Positions 9,442 to 19,242 of a stretch of DNA of 64,000 nucleotides are shown here, in pieces (the stretch's first letter is position 1; every line of letters starts with the position of its first letter). Under the pieces are notes generated by a model. That model made no database searches, was not told the DNA's origin, and was given only the letters and a program-made list of their open reading frames with translations. Source of the DNA: Rhodospirillaceae bacterium (lineage in GTDB: Bacteria; Pseudomonadota; Alphaproteobacteria; Thalassobaculales; Thalassobaculaceae); the NCBI GenBank assembly GCA_018401495.1, contig JAGYJX010000015.1, positions 310,001 to 374,000 of the forward strand, written 5' to 3'. The translations under genes were made by a program, and so were the position numbers.

Positions 9442-10112
9442 CCGGCGCCGTGGCGGACAGTCCCGACCTCCTGGCGGCGGAGGAACGGCGGCGCTGGGCG
9501 AGGTTCGTCGAAGCGGTGCTGTTCGCCAGCGCCGACCCGGTGGAGGAGACCTTGCTGCGCCAGCGGGTACCCGAGCCGGTCGACCTAGACGCCATCCTTG
9601 CCGACCTTGCCGAAAGCTACGCTGAACGGGGCGTCAACCTGGTGCAGAGCGGCACGCGGTGGAGCTTCCGGACGGCGCCGGACCTCGGCGGGATGCTGCG
9701 GACCGAGCAGCCGGTAAGGCGCAAGCTGTCTCGGGCAGCCATCGAGACCCTGGCGATCATTGCCTATCACCAGCCGGTGACCCGAGCCGAGATCGAGGAG
9801 ATTCGCGGCGTGGCGCTCTCGAAGGGCACCCTCGACACGCTGCTGGAGGCAGGCTGGATCAAGCCGCGCGGCCGTCGGGACACGCCGGGGCGTCCGCTGC
9901 AATGGGGCACCACCCCGGCCTTCCTCGACCATTTCGGTCTCGGCGACATCAAGGAATTGCCAGGACTGGAGGAATTGAAGGCGATGGGGCTGCTGGAGCG
10001 GCGTGGCGGGCTGACCAGCATCGCGATGCAGCAGGACGACCTGCTTGACGAGCCGATGGAGCAGGCCGAGCAACTCGACTTCCTTCCCGACGACAGCCTG
10101 GACGACGATTGA
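9438..10112 (+). CDS. scpB: Segregation and condensation protein B
   Basis: 224 residues with the two winged-helix domains of ScpB, which binds the ScpA kleisin in the SMC complex for chromosome compaction and segregation. Diagnostic stretches are ETLAIIAYHQPVTRAEIEEI, the GWIKPRGRR turn, and PLQWGTTPAFLDHFGL. The start is the ATG overlapping the scpA stop (ATGA), preferred over the longer in-frame opening that reads through the broken scpA. The C-terminal 25 residues are acidic and probably disordered. Confidence 0.93.
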   Translation: MTGAVADSPDLLAAEERRRWARFVEAVLFASADPVEETLLRQRVPEPVDLDAILADLAESYAERGVNLVQSGTRWSFRTAPDLGGMLRTEQPVRRKLSRAAIETLAIIAYHQPVTRAEIEEIRGVALSKGTLDTLLEAGWIKPRGRRDTPGRPLQWGTTPAFLDHFGLGDIKELPGLEELKAMGLLERRGGLTSIAMQQDDLLDEPMEQAEQLDFLPDDSLDDD

Positions 10113-10164
10113 CGGCCGTGGTTGCCGCCTTGCCGCCGCCCGACGGCCCCTGTATCTCAGGACG

Positions 10165-11259
10165 ATGAACGCCACCGCGCTGAAGACCGAGCCGACGCCT
10201 CCGGCCCTGCAGATTGTCGACGTGCGCCACCGCTATGGCCGGGTTCAGGCGGTCGACGGGGTGTCCGTTTCGGTGGCGGCGGGCGAGGTGGTTTGCCTCC
10301 TCGGTCCGTCCGGATGCGGCAAGACCACCGTGCTGCGGCTGGCCGCCGGCCTCGAGGAGCTTCAGGACGGCGCGATCAGCCTGTCGGGCACCCTGGTCGC
10401 CGGCAACGGCGTGGAGGTGCCGCCCGAACGTCGCGGGGTGGGGCTGGTGTTCCAGGACTACGCGCTGTTCCCGCACCTCGACGTGATCGAGAACGTGGCC
10501 TTCGGGCTGTCGGGAATGAACGCGACGCACCGCCGCAGCCGGGCCGAGGAGGTCCTGGCGATGGTGGGCATGGACGAGTACGCCCGATCCTATCCGCACG
10601 AGCTGTCGGGAGGCCAGCAGCAGCGCGTGGCTCTGGCCCGGGCGCTGGCGCCAAGGCCCCGTGTCGTGCTGCTGGACGAGCCCTATTCGGGCCTGGACGC
10701 CCGGCTGCGCGACCGGGTGCGCGACGAGGTCCTGCACATCCTGAAGGCCAGCGGTTCGGCGTGCCTGATGGTGACCCACGATTCCGAGGAGGCGATGTTC
10801 ATGGCCGACCGGATCGCCGTCATGCGCGGCGGCCGGATCGTCCAGCAGGGAACGCCGGTCGAGCTGTATTGCGAGCCGGTGGACGCGTTCGTGGCGTCGT
10901 TCTTCGGCGAGGTCAATCGCATCGAGGGCCAGGTCCGGGCCGGGTCGGTGGACACGCCGCTGGGCTCGATTCCGGCGCGCGGTCTGGCGGAGGGAGCCAA
11001 GGCCACGGTGGTTGTCCGGCCCGAAGGCGTGGCGATCCATCCGTGGGCGCCGGTGTATTCGGATGACCCGAGCGGCGTGGTGGAACAGGCACGTCTGCTT
11101 GGGCGGACCAGTCTGGTTCACATGACCGTAACCGCGCCGGCGCAGTCGGAGGCGTCGGTGCACCTGCACGCCAGGGTTCCAGGGGTCTACCTGCCGAAGC
11201 CGGGTGCCAGGGTCCGGATACAGGTCGATCCGACCCAGACCTTCGTATTCGCCAACTGA
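10165..11259 (+). CDS. ABC transporter ATP-binding protein, FbpC/PotA type
   Basis: 364 residues. Walker A is GPSGCGKTT, the Q-loop region [10 protein letters not shown], the signature LSGGQQQR, Walker B VVLLDEP, and the H-loop [10 protein letters not shown]. After about residue 240 comes a beta-rich regulatory (TOBE/MalK-like) domain, which places it with importers of iron(III), polyamine, sulfate or sugar type. No permease or binding protein is encoded nearby, so the partner must be elsewhere. The gene sits between scpB and tatA, where relatives usually have nothing. The start at 10165 gives MNATALKTE; the upstream in-frame extension overlaps scpB and is rejected. Confidence 0.88.
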   Translation: MNATALKTEPTPPALQIVDVRHRYGRVQAVDGVSVSVAAGEVVCLLGPSGCGKTTVLRLAAGLEELQDGAISLSGTLVAGNGVEVPPERRGVGLVFQDYALFPHLDVIENVAFGLSGMNATHRRSRAEEVLAMVGMDEYARSYPHELSGGQQQRVALARALAPRPRVVLLDEPYSGLDARLRDRVRDEVLHILKASGSACLMVTHDSEEAMFMADRIAVMRGGRIVQQGTPVELYCEPVDAFVASFFGEVNRIEGQVRAGSVDTPLGSIPARGLAEGAKATVVVRPEGVAIHPWAPVYSDDPSGVVEQARLLGRTSLVHMTVTAPAQSEASVHLHARVPGVYLPKPGARVRIQVDPTQTFVFAN

Positions 11260-11290
11260 GTAACCATGTAGCGTGTGAATGGCGTTTGCG

Positions 11291-11320
11291 TTGCGGCGCG
11301 CGGCCCCGGTCGCGTATAGT
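11291..11320 (+). promoter_or_regulatory. Promoter for tatABC
   Basis: TTGCGG and TATAGT are separated by 18 bases, ending 44 bases before the tatA start, in the only sizeable gap between the ABC ATPase and tatA. Pattern-based call. Confidence 0.55.
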
Positions 11321-11363
11321 CCGCCGCGTCAGACGGGGGCATAACGGGATTTCGGAGCATTCG

Positions 11364-11609
11364 ATGGGTAGCTTCAGCATTTGGCACTGGCTGGTGGTTC
11401 TCGCCGTCGTGCTTCTCCTTTTCGGTGGCGGCGGCAAGATCTCGCGGCTGATGGGCGATTTCGGCAAGGGCCTGAAGAACTTCAAGCAGGGCATCAAGGA
11501 TGGCGGCGCCGATGGCGAGGGCGATGGTGACACCGTCAACCGGTCCGTGACCGACGACAGCTCTGCCGGCAAGCCGGCGCAAAAGTCGGATCAGGCCGTC
11601 AAGAGCTGA
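11364..11609 (+). CDS. tatA: Sec-independent translocase protein TatA
   Basis: 81 residues: a short N-terminus with one membrane helix ([18 protein letters not shown]), then the amphipathic helix with the conserved [13 protein letters not shown] hinge and a polar tail. TatA oligomers form the conducting part of the twin-arginine pathway, which exports folded proteins. The FGK motif and helix length fit TatA rather than TatB. It is the first gene of tatABC, with its own promoter in the gap upstream. Confidence 0.95.
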   Translation: MGSFSIWHWLVVLAVVLLLFGGGGKISRLMGDFGKGLKNFKQGIKDGGADGEGDGDTVNRSVTDDSSAGKPAQKSDQAVKS

Positions 11610-11668
11610 GCGCTCACGGCTCTCCATTCCCGCTGTCCTGAGGCGCCCGATCGGGCGCGGGGATCACC

Positions 11669-12343
11669 ATGTTCGATATCGGCTGGCAGGAGTTCATCCT
11701 GATCGCGCTTGTGGCCGTGGTGGTCGTCGGGCCGAAGGACCTTCCGCGTGTGATCAGGACGGTAGGCCAGTGGATCCGCAAGGCGCGGTCCTTGGCCTCC
11801 GAGTTTCAGGGTAGCCTCGAGGAGATGGCCCGTGAGGCCGAACTCGACGACGTCCGCAAGCAGATCCAGCAGGTGTCGCGGGAAGGCGTCGGGGCCTCCA
11901 TCGAAAAGCATGTCGATCCAACCGGCGAGTTTCGCAAGAGCTTCGAGGAAGCCCGGGAGAGCGCCGGGGCGGACGAGATCGAGACCGCCCTCGATCAGGC
12001 GCGTCGAGACGTCAACACGCTGGCGCGTGGCGACGATGACGCCGCGCCCGCCGTCGGCATGGCCGCCGGAGAGGGTGGCCCGGATTCCTCCGGCTACGCG
12101 TCCCTCGCTGAACGCTCCCGGATCCCCGACAACTCGGTGACGCCGCCCGCGCCAGCGCCGGCGGCTGGGGTTCCTACGCCGACGCCGGCAGGGCCGTCCG
12201 CTGCGCCGGCTCAGACCACGACATCCGCGTCGCCGTTGCCGGCCGCCGTTTCCGGCGAAGCCCGACGGTCCGGCAAAGCCCGGCGGAGCGACAGAGTCCA
12301 TGGCTCGAAAGCCGGTCCGCCGTGCGTCGACGAAGGCCTCTGA
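11669..12343 (+). CDS. tatB: Sec-independent translocase protein TatB (C-terminus probably frame-shifted)
   Basis: The N-terminus MFDIGWQEFILIALVAVVVV, then GPKDLPRVIRTVGQW, is typical TatB, the subunit that works with TatC in signal-peptide recognition. An amphipathic helix and coiled region follow to about residue 120, then a low-complexity Pro/Ala tail. The open frame ends at 12343 with an atypical Arg/Gly-rich end. The adjacent frame instead encodes a Lys/Pro/Ala-rich tail (PAKPRRPAKTRT) typical of alphaproteobacterial TatB, ending at 12422, three bases before tatC. One extra base near 12240 would explain this and give about 250 residues. The conserved functional part is unaffected. Confidence 0.9.
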   Translation: MFDIGWQEFILIALVAVVVVGPKDLPRVIRTVGQWIRKARSLASEFQGSLEEMAREAELDDVRKQIQQVSREGVGASIEKHVDPTGEFRKSFEEARESAGADEIETALDQARRDVNTLARGDDDAAPAVGMAAGEGGPDSSGYASLAERSRIPDNSVTPPAPAPAAGVPTPTPAGPSAAPAQTTTSASPLPAAVSGEARRSGKARRSDRVHGSKAGPPCVDEGL

Positions 12344-12425
12344 CCCGAGCCCGGCGAAACCGCCCGCCAAACCCCGCCGTCCGGCCAAGACCCGGACCGG
12401 CCCTGGCGCCGGGGAGGCCTGAGGC

Positions 12426-13226
12426 ATGGCTGAGACCCGTGATCCCGAGGATGATCTCGAGGGCGGCAAGATGCCGTTGCTCGACCATCTCATGGAGTTG
12501 CGTCACCGTCTGATCATCTCGGCGGTGGCGTTCATCGCCTGTTTCTTCCTCGGCTACGCCCTGGCTGAACCGATCTTCACCTTCCTGGTGCAGCCGCTGG
12601 CCGACATCACCGCCGGTCAGGAAGGCCGCCGGATGATCTACACGGCCCTGCACGAGGCGTTCTTCACCTACATCAAGGTCGGGTTCTTCTTCGCCGCCTG
12701 CGTGTCGTTCCCGGTGGTGTCGATGCAGATCTGGATGTTCGTTGCTCCGGGCCTCTACAAGCACGAGCGCCGCGCGCTGTTGCCGTTCCTGGCTGCCACT
12801 CCGGTGCTGTTCTTCCTCGGCGCGGCGATGGTCTATTACATCGTGGTCCCGCTGGCCTGGCAGTTCTTCCTGGGTTTCGAACACCCTGGCGGCGACGGCG
12901 ACCTGCCGCTGGTGCTCGAGCCGAAGGTCGATCAGTACCTGTCCCTCGTGATGCGCCTGATCTTCGCGTTCGGCGTGGCGTTCGAGTTGCCGGTCTTGCT
13001 GGTGCTGCTCGCCCGGGTCGGGATTGTCAGCGCCGACGGGCTCCGGTCGAAGCGCCGCTACGCGATCGTCATCGCGTTCGTGGCAGCGGCGATCCTGACG
13101 CCGCCTGACGTGATCAGCCAGGTGCTGCTGGCGGTGCCGATCATGGTGCTCTACGAGGTCTCGATCCTCTGCGCGGTGCTGATCGAGCGAAAGCGGGCGC
13201 AGGCCGAGGCCGCCGACCAGGCCTGA
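12426..13226 (+). CDS. tatC: Sec-independent translocase protein TatC
   Basis: 266 residues with six hydrophobic segments. TatC is the membrane receptor for twin-arginine signal peptides. The conserved first-loop motif is present as [14 protein letters not shown] near residue 18, as are the [12 protein letters not shown] segment and a C-terminal region with [14 protein letters not shown]. The C-terminal tail is charged and cytoplasmic. It follows tatB closely and completes the tatABC operon, and the frame is intact. Confidence 0.96.
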   Translation: MAETRDPEDDLEGGKMPLLDHLMELRHRLIISAVAFIACFFLGYALAEPIFTFLVQPLADITAGQEGRRMIYTALHEAFFTYIKVGFFFAACVSFPVVSMQIWMFVAPGLYKHERRALLPFLAATPVLFFLGAAMVYYIVVPLAWQFFLGFEHPGGDGDLPLVLEPKVDQYLSLVMRLIFAFGVAFELPVLLVLLARVGIVSADGLRSKRRYAIVIAFVAAAILTPPDVISQVLLAVPIMVLYEVSILCAVLIERKRAQAEAADQA

Positions 13227-13302
13227 CCGGCGCCGTCGCTGGACCGGAGCGGGGCGCGTACGTATAACGACGTGCACCTCCAACGGACCCGACGACCACC
13301 CC

Positions 13303-14592
13303 ATGCATGACATTCGACGCATTCGAGAGGACGGTGACGCCTTTGACGCCGGGCTCGCCAAGCGCGGCCTCGCTCCGTTGGCGGCGACGGTTCTGGCCCG
13401 GGACGCCGACTGGCGTCGGGTGACAACCGAGCTCCAGCAGGCGCAGCAGCGCCGCAACGAGGCGTCCAAGCTGATCGGCCAGGCGAAGCGCAGCGGCGAT
13501 CCCGCCGACGCCCTGATGGCCGAGGTGACCGAGCTCAAGGACCGCATGGCGCGGCTGGAGGAGGACGAGCGACGCCTCGCCACCGAGGTCGAGGACTTGC
13601 TGGCCGGTGTCCCGAACCTGCCGGCCGACGGCGTTCCGGTCGGTGCCGACGAGGACGCGAACGTCGAGCTCAGGCGGGTCGGGGTGCCGAAGCACCGGAA
13701 CTTCGTCGCCCGCGACCACGTCGCGATCGGCGAGGGGCTGGGATTGATGGACTTCGAGGCGGCGTCCCGGCTGGCGGGCGCCCGCTTCGTGGTGCTGAAG
13801 GGCGGCCTGGCCCGGCTGGAGCGGGCGCTGGCGGCGTTCATGCTCGACATCCACACCGGCGAGTTCGGCTACACCGAGGTCGCGCCGCCGGTGCTGGTGC
13901 GCGACCAGGCGCTGTTCGGCACCGGCCAGCTGCCGAAGTTCGCCGACGACCAGTTCAGGACCACGGACGGCTTCTGGCTGATCCCGACCGCCGAGGTTCC
14001 TCTGACCAACCTGGTGGCCGAGCAGATCCTGGAAGAGAGCGACCTGCCGCTGCGGTTCACCGCGTACACGCCGTGCTTTCGTCTGGAGGCCGGGTCGGCC
14101 GGGCGCGACACCCGCGGCATGATCCGCCAGCACCAGTTCGGCAAGGTCGAACTGGTGTCGATCGCGCATCCGGACCGTTCGGACGAGGAGCACGAGCGGA
14201 TGACGGCGTGCGCCGAAGAGGTGCTGAAGCGTCTCGACCTGCCGTACCGGGTGATGGCGCTGTCGACCGGCGACATGGGGTTCTCGGCCCGGCGGACATA
14301 CGACATCGAGGTCTGGCTGCCCGGGCAGGACGACGGACAGGGCCGTTACCGCGAGATCTCGTCCTGCTCGGTGTGTGGCGATTTCCAGGCCCGCCGCATG
14401 AAGGCCCGATTTCGCCGCACGGGCGAGAAGTCAACCGAGTTCGTCCACACCCTCAACGGCTCCGGCCTGGCGGTGGGGCGGACGCTGATCGCCATCCTGG
14501 AGAACTTCCAGGAGGCCGACGGCTCGGTTGCCATACCGGACGCCCTCAAGCCCTACCTTCGGGGCCTCGAACGGATCGAGCGCGCGCAATGA
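13303..14592 (+). CDS. serS: Seryl-tRNA synthetase
   Basis: 429-residue class II synthetase. The N-terminal antiparallel coiled coil (about residues 25-105, rich in Gln, Arg and Glu) contacts the long variable arm of tRNA-Ser. The catalytic core has [11 protein letters not shown], motif 2 ([15 protein letters not shown]) and motif 3 near [17 protein letters not shown]. Length and motifs are normal. The end overlaps surE by four bases (ATGA). serS-surE-pcm is a conserved alphaproteobacterial order. Confidence 0.97.
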   Translation: MHDIRRIREDGDAFDAGLAKRGLAPLAATVLARDADWRRVTTELQQAQQRRNEASKLIGQAKRSGDPADALMAEVTELKDRMARLEEDERRLATEVEDLLAGVPNLPADGVPVGADEDANVELRRVGVPKHRNFVARDHVAIGEGLGLMDFEAASRLAGARFVVLKGGLARLERALAAFMLDIHTGEFGYTEVAPPVLVRDQALFGTGQLPKFADDQFRTTDGFWLIPTAEVPLTNLVAEQILEESDLPLRFTAYTPCFRLEAGSAGRDTRGMIRQHQFGKVELVSIAHPDRSDEEHERMTACAEEVLKRLDLPYRVMALSTGDMGFSARRTYDIEVWLPGQDDGQGRYREISSCSVCGDFQARRMKARFRRTGEKSTEFVHTLNGSGLAVGRTLIAILENFQEADGSVAIPDALKPYLRGLERIERAQ

Positions 14593-15371
14593 CGAACTGG
14601 CCGATGGACCTCGCCACCGCTCGCATCCTGGTGTCGAACGACGACGGGATCGAGGCACCCGGCATCAAGACCCTGGCTCGGATTGCCTCGGCGCTGTCCC
14701 GCGACGTCTGGATCGTGGCGCCGGAGACCGAGCAGAGCGGCGCCGGGCACTCCTTGACCCTGCGCCGTCCTTTGCGCATCCGTCAGGTCGAGGACCGCCG
14801 CTACGCCGTCGACGGCACGCCGACCGACTGCGTGCTGCTGGCGATCAACGAGATCCTGAAGGACAGGAAGCCGACCCTGGTGCTGTCGGGGGTCAATCGC
14901 GGGGGCAACCTCGGTGAGGATGTGACCTACTCCGGGACCGTCGCGGCGGCCATGGAGGGAACCGTCCTCGGCGTCCCCTCCATCGCGCTCAGCCAGGAGT
15001 ACCCGGCGGGTGGCGCGGTGCCGTGGGAGACCGCCGAGACCCTGGCACCGGAGCTCATTCGCCGGCTCTGCGTCATAGGTTGGCCGCGTAACTCGCTGAT
15101 AAACATTAATTTCCCTGCCGTCGGTCCAGACCAGGTGATCGGCGTCCGGGCCGCCGAGCAGGGGCGCCGGAAGATCGGGGACCAGATCACCAACGGTCGT
15201 GACCCACGCGGCGTGCCCTACTACTGGATCGGCAGCATGCGGACCGAGGATCCGACGGTCGCCGGTACCGATCTGAACGCGGTGCACTCGAACGCCGTCG
15301 CGGTCACGCCGATCGCCATGAACATGACCGACCGTCCGACGCTCACGAAGCTCGTCGAGACCTTCCATTGA
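14589..15371 (+). CDS. surE: 5'/3'-nucleotidase SurE
   Basis: 260-residue metal-dependent phosphatase acting on nucleoside monophosphates and short polyphosphates, linked to stationary-phase survival. The metal-site [11 protein letters not shown] near residue 14, the [13 protein letters not shown] loop, the SGVNRGGN Asn and [11 protein letters not shown] are all present. The start is the ATG overlapping the serS stop; longer in-frame openings run antisense-like through serS. A short A+T-richer patch around 15100-15115 encodes the conserved ININFPAV. pcm follows with a TTGA overlap. Confidence 0.95.
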   Translation: MTNWPMDLATARILVSNDDGIEAPGIKTLARIASALSRDVWIVAPETEQSGAGHSLTLRRPLRIRQVEDRRYAVDGTPTDCVLLAINEILKDRKPTLVLSGVNRGGNLGEDVTYSGTVAAAMEGTVLGVPSIALSQEYPAGGAVPWETAETLAPELIRRLCVIGWPRNSLININFPAVGPDQVIGVRAAEQGRRKIGDQITNGRDPRGVPYYWIGSMRTEDPTVAGTDLNAVHSNAVAVTPIAMNMTDRPTLTKLVETFH

Positions 15372-16021
15372 GCCACGACGAGGCCCGCAAGATCCGCTTG
15401 ATCATGAGTCTGCGTGGCCGCGGCATTACCGATCGCGCCGTCCTCGGCGCGCTGGAACGGGTACCGCGCGAACTGTTCGTCGATCCCGCCTTCCTCGACC
15501 AGGCGTGGGAGGACCGCGCCCTTCCGATCGCCGCCGGCCAGACGGTCAGTCAGCCGTTCATCGTGGCGTTCATGACCCAGGCGCTGGGTCTCACCGACCG
15601 GACCAAGGTCCTGGAGATCGGGACCGGGTCCGGCTATCAGGCGGCGATCCTCGCCCGCATCGCCCGCCGCGTGTACAGCGTTGAACGCCACGGCGAACTG
15701 TTGCAGGTGGCGGAGAAGCGGTTCGCCCAGCTCAAGCTGCACAACCTTCACACCCGTCACGGCGATGGCTGGAAGGGCTGGGCAGAACAGGCACCGTTCG
15801 AGGCGATAATCGTGACCGCGGCGGCGTCGGAAGCCCCGCCGGCGCTGCTGGAGCAACTCGGCGAGGGCGGGCGGATGGTAATTCCAATTGGTGCCTCCAG
15901 CGACGTCCAGCGTCTGATGCGCTACCGCCGCCAGGATGGCGAGATCCTCGAGGAGAAGCTCCTGGACGTCCGGTTCGTCCCGTTGGTCAGGGGGGCGCCC
16001 CGGGCCGAGGGATGGCAATGA
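15368..16021 (+). CDS. pcm: Protein-L-isoaspartate O-methyltransferase
   Basis: 217 residues. The enzyme methylates isoaspartyl residues in aged proteins so that they can be repaired. The SAM-binding signature VLEIGTGSGYQAAILARI is intact, with the family's ALPIAAGQTVSQPF upstream. The start is a TTG overlapping the surE stop by four bases, which gives [13 protein letters not shown], the expected N-terminus. No closer ATG exists. It pairs with surE in a stress-survival group conserved from Escherichia to alphaproteobacteria. Confidence 0.95.
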   Translation: MSHDEARKIRLIMSLRGRGITDRAVLGALERVPRELFVDPAFLDQAWEDRALPIAAGQTVSQPFIVAFMTQALGLTDRTKVLEIGTGSGYQAAILARIARRVYSVERHGELLQVAEKRFAQLKLHNLHTRHGDGWKGWAEQAPFEAIIVTAAASEAPPALLEQLGEGGRMVIPIGASSDVQRLMRYRRQDGEILEEKLLDVRFVPLVRGAPRAEGWQ

Positions 16022-16067
16022 CAGTCAGTGCGTTGAGCCGGACTCTCCAGACTCGTACACTGGCGAC

Positions 16068-17281
16068 ATGATGCGCCGTCCCGTTGCCCCGCTTGTTGCC
16101 TGTCTGGTCCTGCCCGCGGTCCTGGCCGGCTGCGCCATGGGATCGTCGCCGCCCCGCCTGGCCAACCCCGATCCGTCGGCGAACCCGCCCTCTACCGCGT
16201 CCGCACCGACGCTGCCGGCGGACGGTGTTGTCTCGGTGCGCCCTGGCGACACCGTGTACGCGTTGGCCCGCCGCTACGGGATCGGGCCGCGCGCAATCAT
16301 CGAGGCCAATCGCCTGACGCCGCCATACCTTCTGCACGTCGGGGACCGGGTGATCCTTCCGGTTGGGCGTACCCACCAGGTCAGGTCGGGCGACACTGCC
16401 TCCGAGATCGCCCGCCGCTACGGTGTCGACTTCCGCCGTTTCGCGGCGATGAACGATCTGCGTCCGCCCTATGGCATCAGGGTCGGCCAGACCTTGAAGC
16501 TGCCGGCCGCGACCGACGGCGCTGCCGGCACGGTGCTGGCGGCGCGGGTCCCGCGAAGCCCGCCGGTTCAAACCGCAACCATTCCGCCGCCACGCGACCC
16601 ATCTCAGCCCTGGTCGTCCGACGGGACGCTGAATTTTCCGGTACCCGGCCGCAACCCGCCGCCAGCCACCGGTGGGGCCGCGCCCACGCCCTCGTCGGCG
16701 GAGGAGCCCGTCAACCCGCCCTCCGGACCGGTCGTGGTCGCCCAGGCGCCGAGCCCGCCGGCTCCGTCCCCGCCACCCCGGCTTCGCCCTCGCGCGCCTC
16801 GGCGGCTGACGAGGTGGCCGCGAGGGCGGCCATCCTGGCTCCGCCGCCGCGCGGAGGCGGGCGCTTTCTGTGGCCGGTTGACGGCCGGGTAATCGCTGCG
16901 TTCGGGCCGCGGGAAGGCGGGTTGCACAACGACGGGATCAACATCGAGGCGGCGGCGGGAACTCAGATCCGCGCCGCCGAGAACGGCGTGGTGGTCTATG
17001 CCGGCAATGAACTTCGTGGTTTCGGAAACCTGTTGCTGATCAAGCACGCCGACGGTTGGACCACCGCCTACGCGCACGCCGACACGCTGCTTGTCCGTCG
17101 CGGTGACCGGGTGAACCGCGGTCAGGCGATCGCCACCGTCGGACGGACCGGCAACGTCGACCGGCCGCAACTGCACTTCGAGATCCGCAAGGGACCGCGT
17201 CCTGTGGATCCGCGCAACGAACTGGCCCCGGCGCGCTCGTCCGCCGTCTCGGCTCGGGTTGACGGGACGATCAGCGGGTGA
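16068..17281 (+). CDS. LysM/M23 peptidoglycan-associated lipoprotein, NlpD-like (frame broken once)
   Basis: A signal peptide ending LAGC marks a lipoprotein. Two LysM repeats follow (VRPGDTVYALARRYGI and VRSGDTASEIARRYGV), then a Pro-rich linker and a C-terminal M23/LytM domain starting FLWPVDGRVIAAFGPREGG. The domain is in another frame; one missing C in the CCCC at 16776-16779 rejoins it. Canonical LytM has an HxH pair and an upstream His. Here the equivalent of the first His region reads GLHNDGIN, with Asn in place of the usual KGID/H context, but HLHFEIR-like QLHFEIRKG is present. Like NlpD, it may activate an amidase rather than cut peptidoglycan itself, which is inference. It overlaps the FkbM gene by four bases. 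Confidence 0.87.
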
Positions 17282-18132
17282 TCGTTTCCCGTGAACTCGA
17301 TTGGCGGTTCGGCACGATCGAGGTGCCAGCGGCCGACCGTTACATCCGGGAGGCCATCGAGGTCACCGGCGAGTATGGCGGTCACGAGATTGATCTCTAT
17401 CAGGGTCTGCTGGGGCCGGGCGACGTCGCCGTCGACGTTGGCGCCAACATCGGCGTGTTCACCATCGCCATGGGGCTCGCGGTTGGGCCCGCCGGAAGGG
17501 TCCTCGCGTTCGAGCCGCAGCCGTCGATATTCGAGATGCTGCAGCGCAACCTGGACCGGCACGCCCTGGCTCAGGTGGAGCCGCACCGCGCGATCATCCT
17601 GGAGGCGGCCGGCCGGGCCCGCTTCGTCGACATCCGCAACGTCCCGGACGGTCGGACCGTCAATTTCGGCATGATCGGGGTTACCACCCGGGTCGGCGGT
17701 GAACACGGCGTCATGACCCCCACTTCCGTGCGGTCCATCGACGGCCTTGCCCTGGCGCGTTGTGCGCTGATCAAGATCGACGTGGAGGGCGCCGAGGACG
17801 CTGTTCTTGCCGGCTCCTCGGCGACCCTGGCGCGCTGCCGGCCGGTGTTGAGCGTCGAGTGCGACCGCCCGAACGCCAGCAGCCCCTGGGTCGATCCCCT
17901 GCTTGCCACCGGTTACCATCTCTGGCGGTTCCGCGGGCCGAACATGCGCGAGCCGAACCCGAAAGGGGGGTCCGTGCAAGGCTACCCGCCGTTCGTCAGC
18001 GTGATGGTGCTGACAATTCCGGCAGAGCGGCTCGAGGTGCTCGATCGGATCGACCGCGGTACGCTGCAGAGTATCGAGTCGCGGGAAACCCTCGAGAGAC
18101 TGTCGCGCCGGCTGGTGGTCAGCCCCTCCTAG
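17278..18132 (+). CDS. FkbM family SAM-dependent methyltransferase
   Basis: 284 residues with the Rossmann SAM site DVGANIGVFTIAMG, AFEPQPSIFEMLQRNL, and the family-typical LIKIDVEGAE segment. FkbM-type enzymes O-methylate sugars, polyketides or lipids; the substrate here is unknown. It starts with a GTG overlapping the stop of the M23 lipoprotein (GTGA), so it is probably translated from the same message. A cell-envelope or glycan substrate is therefore possible but unproven. It converges with lrgB, leaving a three-base gap and no obvious terminator. Confidence 0.85.
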   Translation: MIVSRELDWRFGTIEVPAADRYIREAIEVTGEYGGHEIDLYQGLLGPGDVAVDVGANIGVFTIAMGLAVGPAGRVLAFEPQPSIFEMLQRNLDRHALAQVEPHRAIILEAAGRARFVDIRNVPDGRTVNFGMIGVTTRVGGEHGVMTPTSVRSIDGLALARCALIKIDVEGAEDAVLAGSSATLARCRPVLSVECDRPNASSPWVDPLLATGYHLWRFRGPNMREPNPKGGSVQGYPPFVSVMVLTIPAERLEVLDRIDRGTLQSIESRETLERLSRRLVVSPS

Positions 18133-18135
18133 CGC

Positions 18136-18852
18136 TCAGAACAGCCACGACCATAGGAGTGGGAGCAGGATCGCGGTTGCCAGCGCGTTCAGTCCCATCG
18201 CCAGGCCGGAGAACGCCCCGGCGACTTCATTGACCTGCATGGCGCGCGCTGTGCCGATCCCGTGGGCGGCGACACCGATGGCCAGCCCGCGCGCGCGCCA
18301 GTCCCGGATCCGCAGCAGGTTCAGCAGAGGCGGGCCCAGCATGGCCCCGAGGATGCCGGTTAGGATGACCAGCACGGCGGTCAGCGAGGGCAGCCCGCCG
18401 AGCCTCTCGGCGATGCCCATGGCGATCGGCGTCGTGACTGATTTCGGCGCGATCGAGGCGACGATCTCGGGAGCCGCTCCCATCAGGGTGGCGATCCCGA
18501 CCGCGCTCAGCGACGCCGACAGCGACCCGACCAGCACCGCCGCCAGCAGGGGCCCGGCCGACTTCCGGACCCGGTCGAACTGGTTGTACAGCGGGATCGC
18601 CAGCGCCACCGTGGCCGGGCCCAACAGGAAGTGGACGAACTGCGCGCCTTCGAAATAGCGCTCGTAGCTGGTCCCGGTGGCCACCAGCAGCCCGACCAGG
18701 AGAACGATCGCGATCACCACCGGGTTCAACAGGGGGTTCAACCCGAACCGGCGGTACAGCCGGTCGCCGGCGAGATAGGCGACCAGCGTCAGCGTCAGGT
18801 GAAGCAGCGGGTTGGTGGACAGGTACACCCAGAGATCGCCGACCGGGGTCAC
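18136..18852 (-). CDS. lrgB: LrgB/CidB-like membrane protein
   Basis: 238 residues with about seven hydrophobic helices. The LrgB family is recognised by ASIAPKSVTTPIAMGIAERL and the C-terminal AAHGIGTARAMQVNE stretch. With LrgA it forms a pair first described as holin-like regulators of murein hydrolase activity. Plant and some bacterial homologues transport glycolate or pyruvate. Which applies here cannot be told. The start overlaps the lrgA stop by four bases, so the two are co-translated. Confidence 0.9.
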   Translation of the reverse strand: MTPVGDLWVYLSTNPLLHLTLTLVAYLAGDRLYRRFGLNPLLNPVVIAIVLLVGLLVATGTSYERYFEGAQFVHFLLGPATVALAIPLYNQFDRVRKSAGPLLAAVLVGSLSASLSAVGIATLMGAAPEIVASIAPKSVTTPIAMGIAERLGGLPSLTAVLVILTGILGAMLGPPLLNLLRIRDWRARGLAIGVAAHGIGTARAMQVNEVAGAFSGLAMGLNALATAILLPLLWSWLF

Positions 18853-19214
18853 GATCCGTCTCCCTCGGGGCGCCGACCGAACAGGCGCTCCAGCCCGAGC
18901 ATGGCGATCGCGGTCGCCGCCACCGCCAGCGCGGTGCTGGCCACCAGCGCGACCCCGATCGCCAGCCAGGCGTCCTGGAGCCGGCCGATGTGCAGCATGA
19001 TGCCGACGCCGGCCGGCACGAACAGCAGGGAGAAATGCGCGAGCAGCGTTCCCGCCGTGGTCTGCAGCGGCTTCGGCACGCCGCCGCGCGCCAGAAGGCC
19101 GACGAACAGCAGCACCATGCCGAGCACCGGACCCGGGACCGGCAGACCGGTCAACCCGACGAGAACCTCGCCGGCGAGTTGGCAGACCAGCAGGAGGGTC
19201 AGGCTCTCGATCAC
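18849..19214 (-). CDS. lrgA: LrgA/CidA-like membrane protein
   Basis: 121 residues, four hydrophobic helices. CidA/LrgA family features are GLPVPGPVLGMVLLF and the central LLFVPAGVGIMLH. It pairs with LrgB downstream, overlapping by ATGA. The pair interrupts the usual alphaproteobacterial order between the M23 lipoprotein and the AAA ATPase-yajC group, so it may have been inserted there. Confidence 0.9.
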   Translation of the reverse strand: MIESLTLLLVCQLAGEVLVGLTGLPVPGPVLGMVLLFVGLLARGGVPKPLQTTAGTLLAHFSLLFVPAGVGIMLHIGRLQDAWLAIGVALVASTALAVAATAIAMLGLERLFGRRPEGDGS

Positions 19215-19242
19215 GCCGTCGCCTCCGGGTTCGGGATTGCGG

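Noticed and set aside
8640..10112. Apparent ScpA-ScpB fusion protein
   Set aside because: The true ScpA C-terminus is encoded in another frame up to 9441 and scpB has its own ATG overlapping it. One extra base creates the fusion.
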